Below, in pieces: positions 62,970 to 64,000 of a DNA stretch of 64,000 nt. A model generated the notes under the pieces. The model was not told where the DNA came from. It saw only the letters and a list, made by a program, of their open reading frames with translations, and made no database searches. The stretch lies in the NCBI RefSeq assembly GCF_030811715.1, contig NZ_JAUSRH010000006.1, positions 1 through 64,000 on the forward strand. The letters run 5' to 3'. How positions within the stretch are numbered: position 1 is the first letter of the stretch; each line of letters starts with the position of its first letter. The stretch is from Sinomonas atrocyanea (lineage in GTDB: Bacteria; Actinomycetota; Actinomycetes; Actinomycetales; Micrococcaceae). The position numbers and the translations under genes are program-made.

Positions 62970-63010
62970 GGGCGAGCCCGTCCCCGGACACCCCGGGGGC
63001 GGGCTCGCCC
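62970..63010 (+). terminator. Hairpin terminator after the helicase gene
   Basis: GGGCGAGCCCG (62970-62980) pairs with CGGGCTCGCCC (63000-63010), with a further CCCCGG/CCGGGG pairing inside, followed by CGTTT. Confidence 0.82.
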
Positions 63011-63119
63011 CGTTTCCCGGGTCCGCAGGGTGCGGCAGCGCGCGCCCGGACGGGGGAGCAGGAAGCGGTCCCGTCGATTTGGTGAGGCCGCCGCTCTTCC
63101 GGTAAAGTATCTGTCTGTT

Positions 63120-63191
63120 GCCCCCCTAGCTCAGTGGTAGAGCGCCATCTTGGTAAGATGGAGGTCACGGGATCGATTCCCGTGGGGGGCT
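63120..63191 (+). tRNA. tRNA-Thr (GGT)
   Basis: A 72-base cloverleaf: acceptor GCCCCCC/GGGGGGC (63184-63190), anticodon stem CCATC/GATGG with loop TTGGTAA and anticodon GGT at 63152-63154, T-arm CACGGGATCGATTCCCGTG. CCA is not encoded. Confidence 0.95.
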
Positions 63192-63200
63192 CTCGCAAGG

Positions 63201-63245
63201 AGGGTCCGCGTCAACCGGTGTTGACCGGATGGCGCGGCCTTTTTC
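63201..63245 (+). terminator. Hairpin with T run between the two tRNAs
   Basis: An imperfect stem (GGTCCGCGTC / GGCGCGGCC) with an inner CCGGT/ACCGG hairpin, followed by TTTTT. It may end or attenuate the tRNA-Thr transcript. Confidence 0.6.
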
Positions 63246-63253
63246 CTTGTCGT

Positions 63254-63327
63254 GGCGGTGTAGCTCAGCTGGTTAGAGCGCACGACTCATAATCGTGAGG
63301 TCCCGGGATCGAGTCCCGGCACCGCTA
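63254..63327 (+). tRNA. tRNA-Met (CAT), elongator type
   Basis: A 74-base cloverleaf: acceptor GGCGGTG pairs with CACCGCT (63320-63326, first pair G-U), anticodon CAT at 63288-63290 in ACTCATAA, T-arm CCGGGATCGAGTCCCGG. The first-pair type and the lack of three G-C pairs in the anticodon stem mark it as elongator rather than initiator. Confidence 0.93.
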
Positions 63328-63331
63328 CAGC

Positions 63332-63363
63332 AGGACCCCCGGGAGACCGGGGGTCCTTTTTCT
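63332..63363 (+). terminator. Intrinsic terminator after tRNA-Met
   Basis: AGGACCCCC (63332-63340) pairs with GGGGGTCCT (63349-63357), followed by a T/C-rich tail TTTTTCTCTC: a textbook rho-independent terminator. Confidence 0.92.
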
Positions 63364-63474
63364 CTCTCCGGGGCGGCCGATCCTGATTCCTCCCGGGGCC
63401 CTCTGGGTAGGCTTCCTCAAAATGGTCCCAAGGCATCTCCGCTACACTCTCTCGGACCCGAACGAGAGGAAAGC

Positions 63475-64000
63475 ATGACGGCAACAGCCACTGTCAGTTC
63501 AGCAGCGCCGGCCCGGCCCCGCGCGGGGAGCCTGGGCCATGTGCCGGCGCTCGACGGCATCCGCGCCCTCGCCATCGTCCTGGTCGTGGTCTACCACGCC
63601 GTCATGCCGGTGCACTTCGGCGGCGCCGGCGGCGTCGACATCTTCTTCGCCCTCTCGGGCTTCCTCATCACCACCCTGCTCCTCGAGGAGCACGACGCGC
63701 ACGGGGGCATCTCGCTGCGCCGGTTCTACCTGAGGCGCGTCATCCGGCTGTACCCGCCGCTGCTGATCATGCTGGCCGTGGTGTTCGTGCCCATCGCCGT
63801 CCTCATGGGCACGGGGAACGCCGTCTGGGGCTCGCTCATGGCGCTCTTCTACCTCATGCCAGTCGGCGCCGAGACGGGTGCCGACAGCCTCTCCGCCTAC
63901 GCCCACACGTGGACGCTCGGGCTCGAGGAGTGGTTCTACTTCGTCTGGCCGATCGCGCTCGTGCTCCTCGTGAAGGGGGCGCGGACGGTGCATGGGCGAC
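63475..64000 (+). CDS. Acyltransferase-3 family membrane protein (partial)
   Basis: The first 175 residues of an integral membrane acyltransferase, cut by the window end. LDGIRALAIVLVVVYHAVMP has the family's conserved histidine, FGGAGGVDIFFALSGFLITT follows, and TLGLEEWFYFVWPIALVLL matches the third signature (Glu before the membrane helix). Such enzymes O-acylate cell-surface sugars, peptidoglycan or secreted metabolites. ATG behind GAGAGGAAAGC. No neighbouring glycan genes are visible. Confidence 0.88.
   Translation, partial: MTATATVSSAAPARPRAGSLGHVPALDGIRALAIVLVVVYHAVMPVHFGGAGGVDIFFALSGFLITTLLLEEHDAHGGISLRRFYLRRVIRLYPPLLIMLAVVFVPIAVLMGTGNAVWGSLMALFYLMPVGAETGADSLSAYAHTWTLGLEEWFYFVWPIALVLLVKGARTVHGR

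Overview
The window is a single stretch of very GC-rich DNA (by eye about 70% G+C) with strong G/C bias at third codon positions, many GTG starts, leaderless promoters, a LexA box of the actinobacterial TCGAACATATGTTCGA type and a sigma-R/SigH-type promoter. Together with gene families such as FAD-dependent ferredoxin reductase (FprA), the ImuA'-ImuB-DnaE2 mutasome and cystathionine beta-synthase followed by a gamma-synthase/lyase, this points to an actinobacterium, most likely of the Micrococcaceae (Arthrobacter/Sinomonas-like). The genus is an inference. The first ~120 bases are long G and C homopolymers and look like a poor-quality contig end. I see no insertion sequence, phage or CRISPR array.

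Layout. 0.2-3.5 kb: hydrolase and catalase-peroxidase KatG. 3.8-9.3 kb: a tightly packed sulfur-assimilation-type operon (SsuABC-like ABC importer, siroheme synthase, ferredoxin reductase). 9.3-13.7 kb: PucR regulator divergent from GABA aminotransferase, universal stress protein, OsmC protein. 13.9-20.5 kb: membrane protein, RarD and FetB-like transporters, a second FprA paralogue, amino-acid permease, TetR regulator. 20.6-22.6 kb: fur-katA peroxide-stress pair. 22.7-27.5 kb: two alpha/beta hydrolases, HtpX, ketopantoate reductase, MFS exporter. 27.5-36.3 kb: a purine-oxidation locus. 36.3-37.6 kb: YajQ, a small secreted or anchored protein, tRNA-Tyr. 37.6-41.6 kb: a MarR-controlled glycosyltransferase/epimerase/exporter locus. 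41.6-47.8 kb: thioredoxin, a monooxygenase divergent from an acyl-CoA synthetase, PRC-barrel protein, ArsB-like permease, DNA glycosylase, VOC protein. 47.9-53.8 kb: SOS mutasome operon. 53.9-60.6 kb: transsulfuration pair, cytochrome b, KdpDE-like two-component system, MOSC protein. 60.6-64 kb: DEAD-box helicase with a long structured leader, tRNA-Thr, tRNA-Met and a truncated acyltransferase.

The purine locus is the most unusual part. Guanine deaminase makes xanthine; a single-polypeptide xanthine dehydrogenase in the unusual order FAD / 2Fe-2S / molybdenum oxidises it. XdhC, a MocA-like cytidylyltransferase and a SufU-like Fe-S scaffold can supply its cofactors, and an NCS2 permease imports purines. 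The two arms are transcribed divergently. Downstream of both predicted -10 boxes (both TACGGT) lies the same 5' leader element: an ATGGCGGG segment, a short hairpin with a compensatory base-pair difference, and an identical 13-nt string CTATCTACCGGGC. I regard this as a candidate RNA switch (or, alternatively, a paired protein operator) and the best lead in the window.

Other window-wide themes are: a 32-bp-period repeat that directly follows the stop codons of three unrelated genes and leads into a GC-rich terminator hairpin; a 21-bp repeat family found both between genes and inside two proteins, where it encodes DAEVTPx heptads; a high number of leaderless starts; and clear palindromic operators in front of most regulators.
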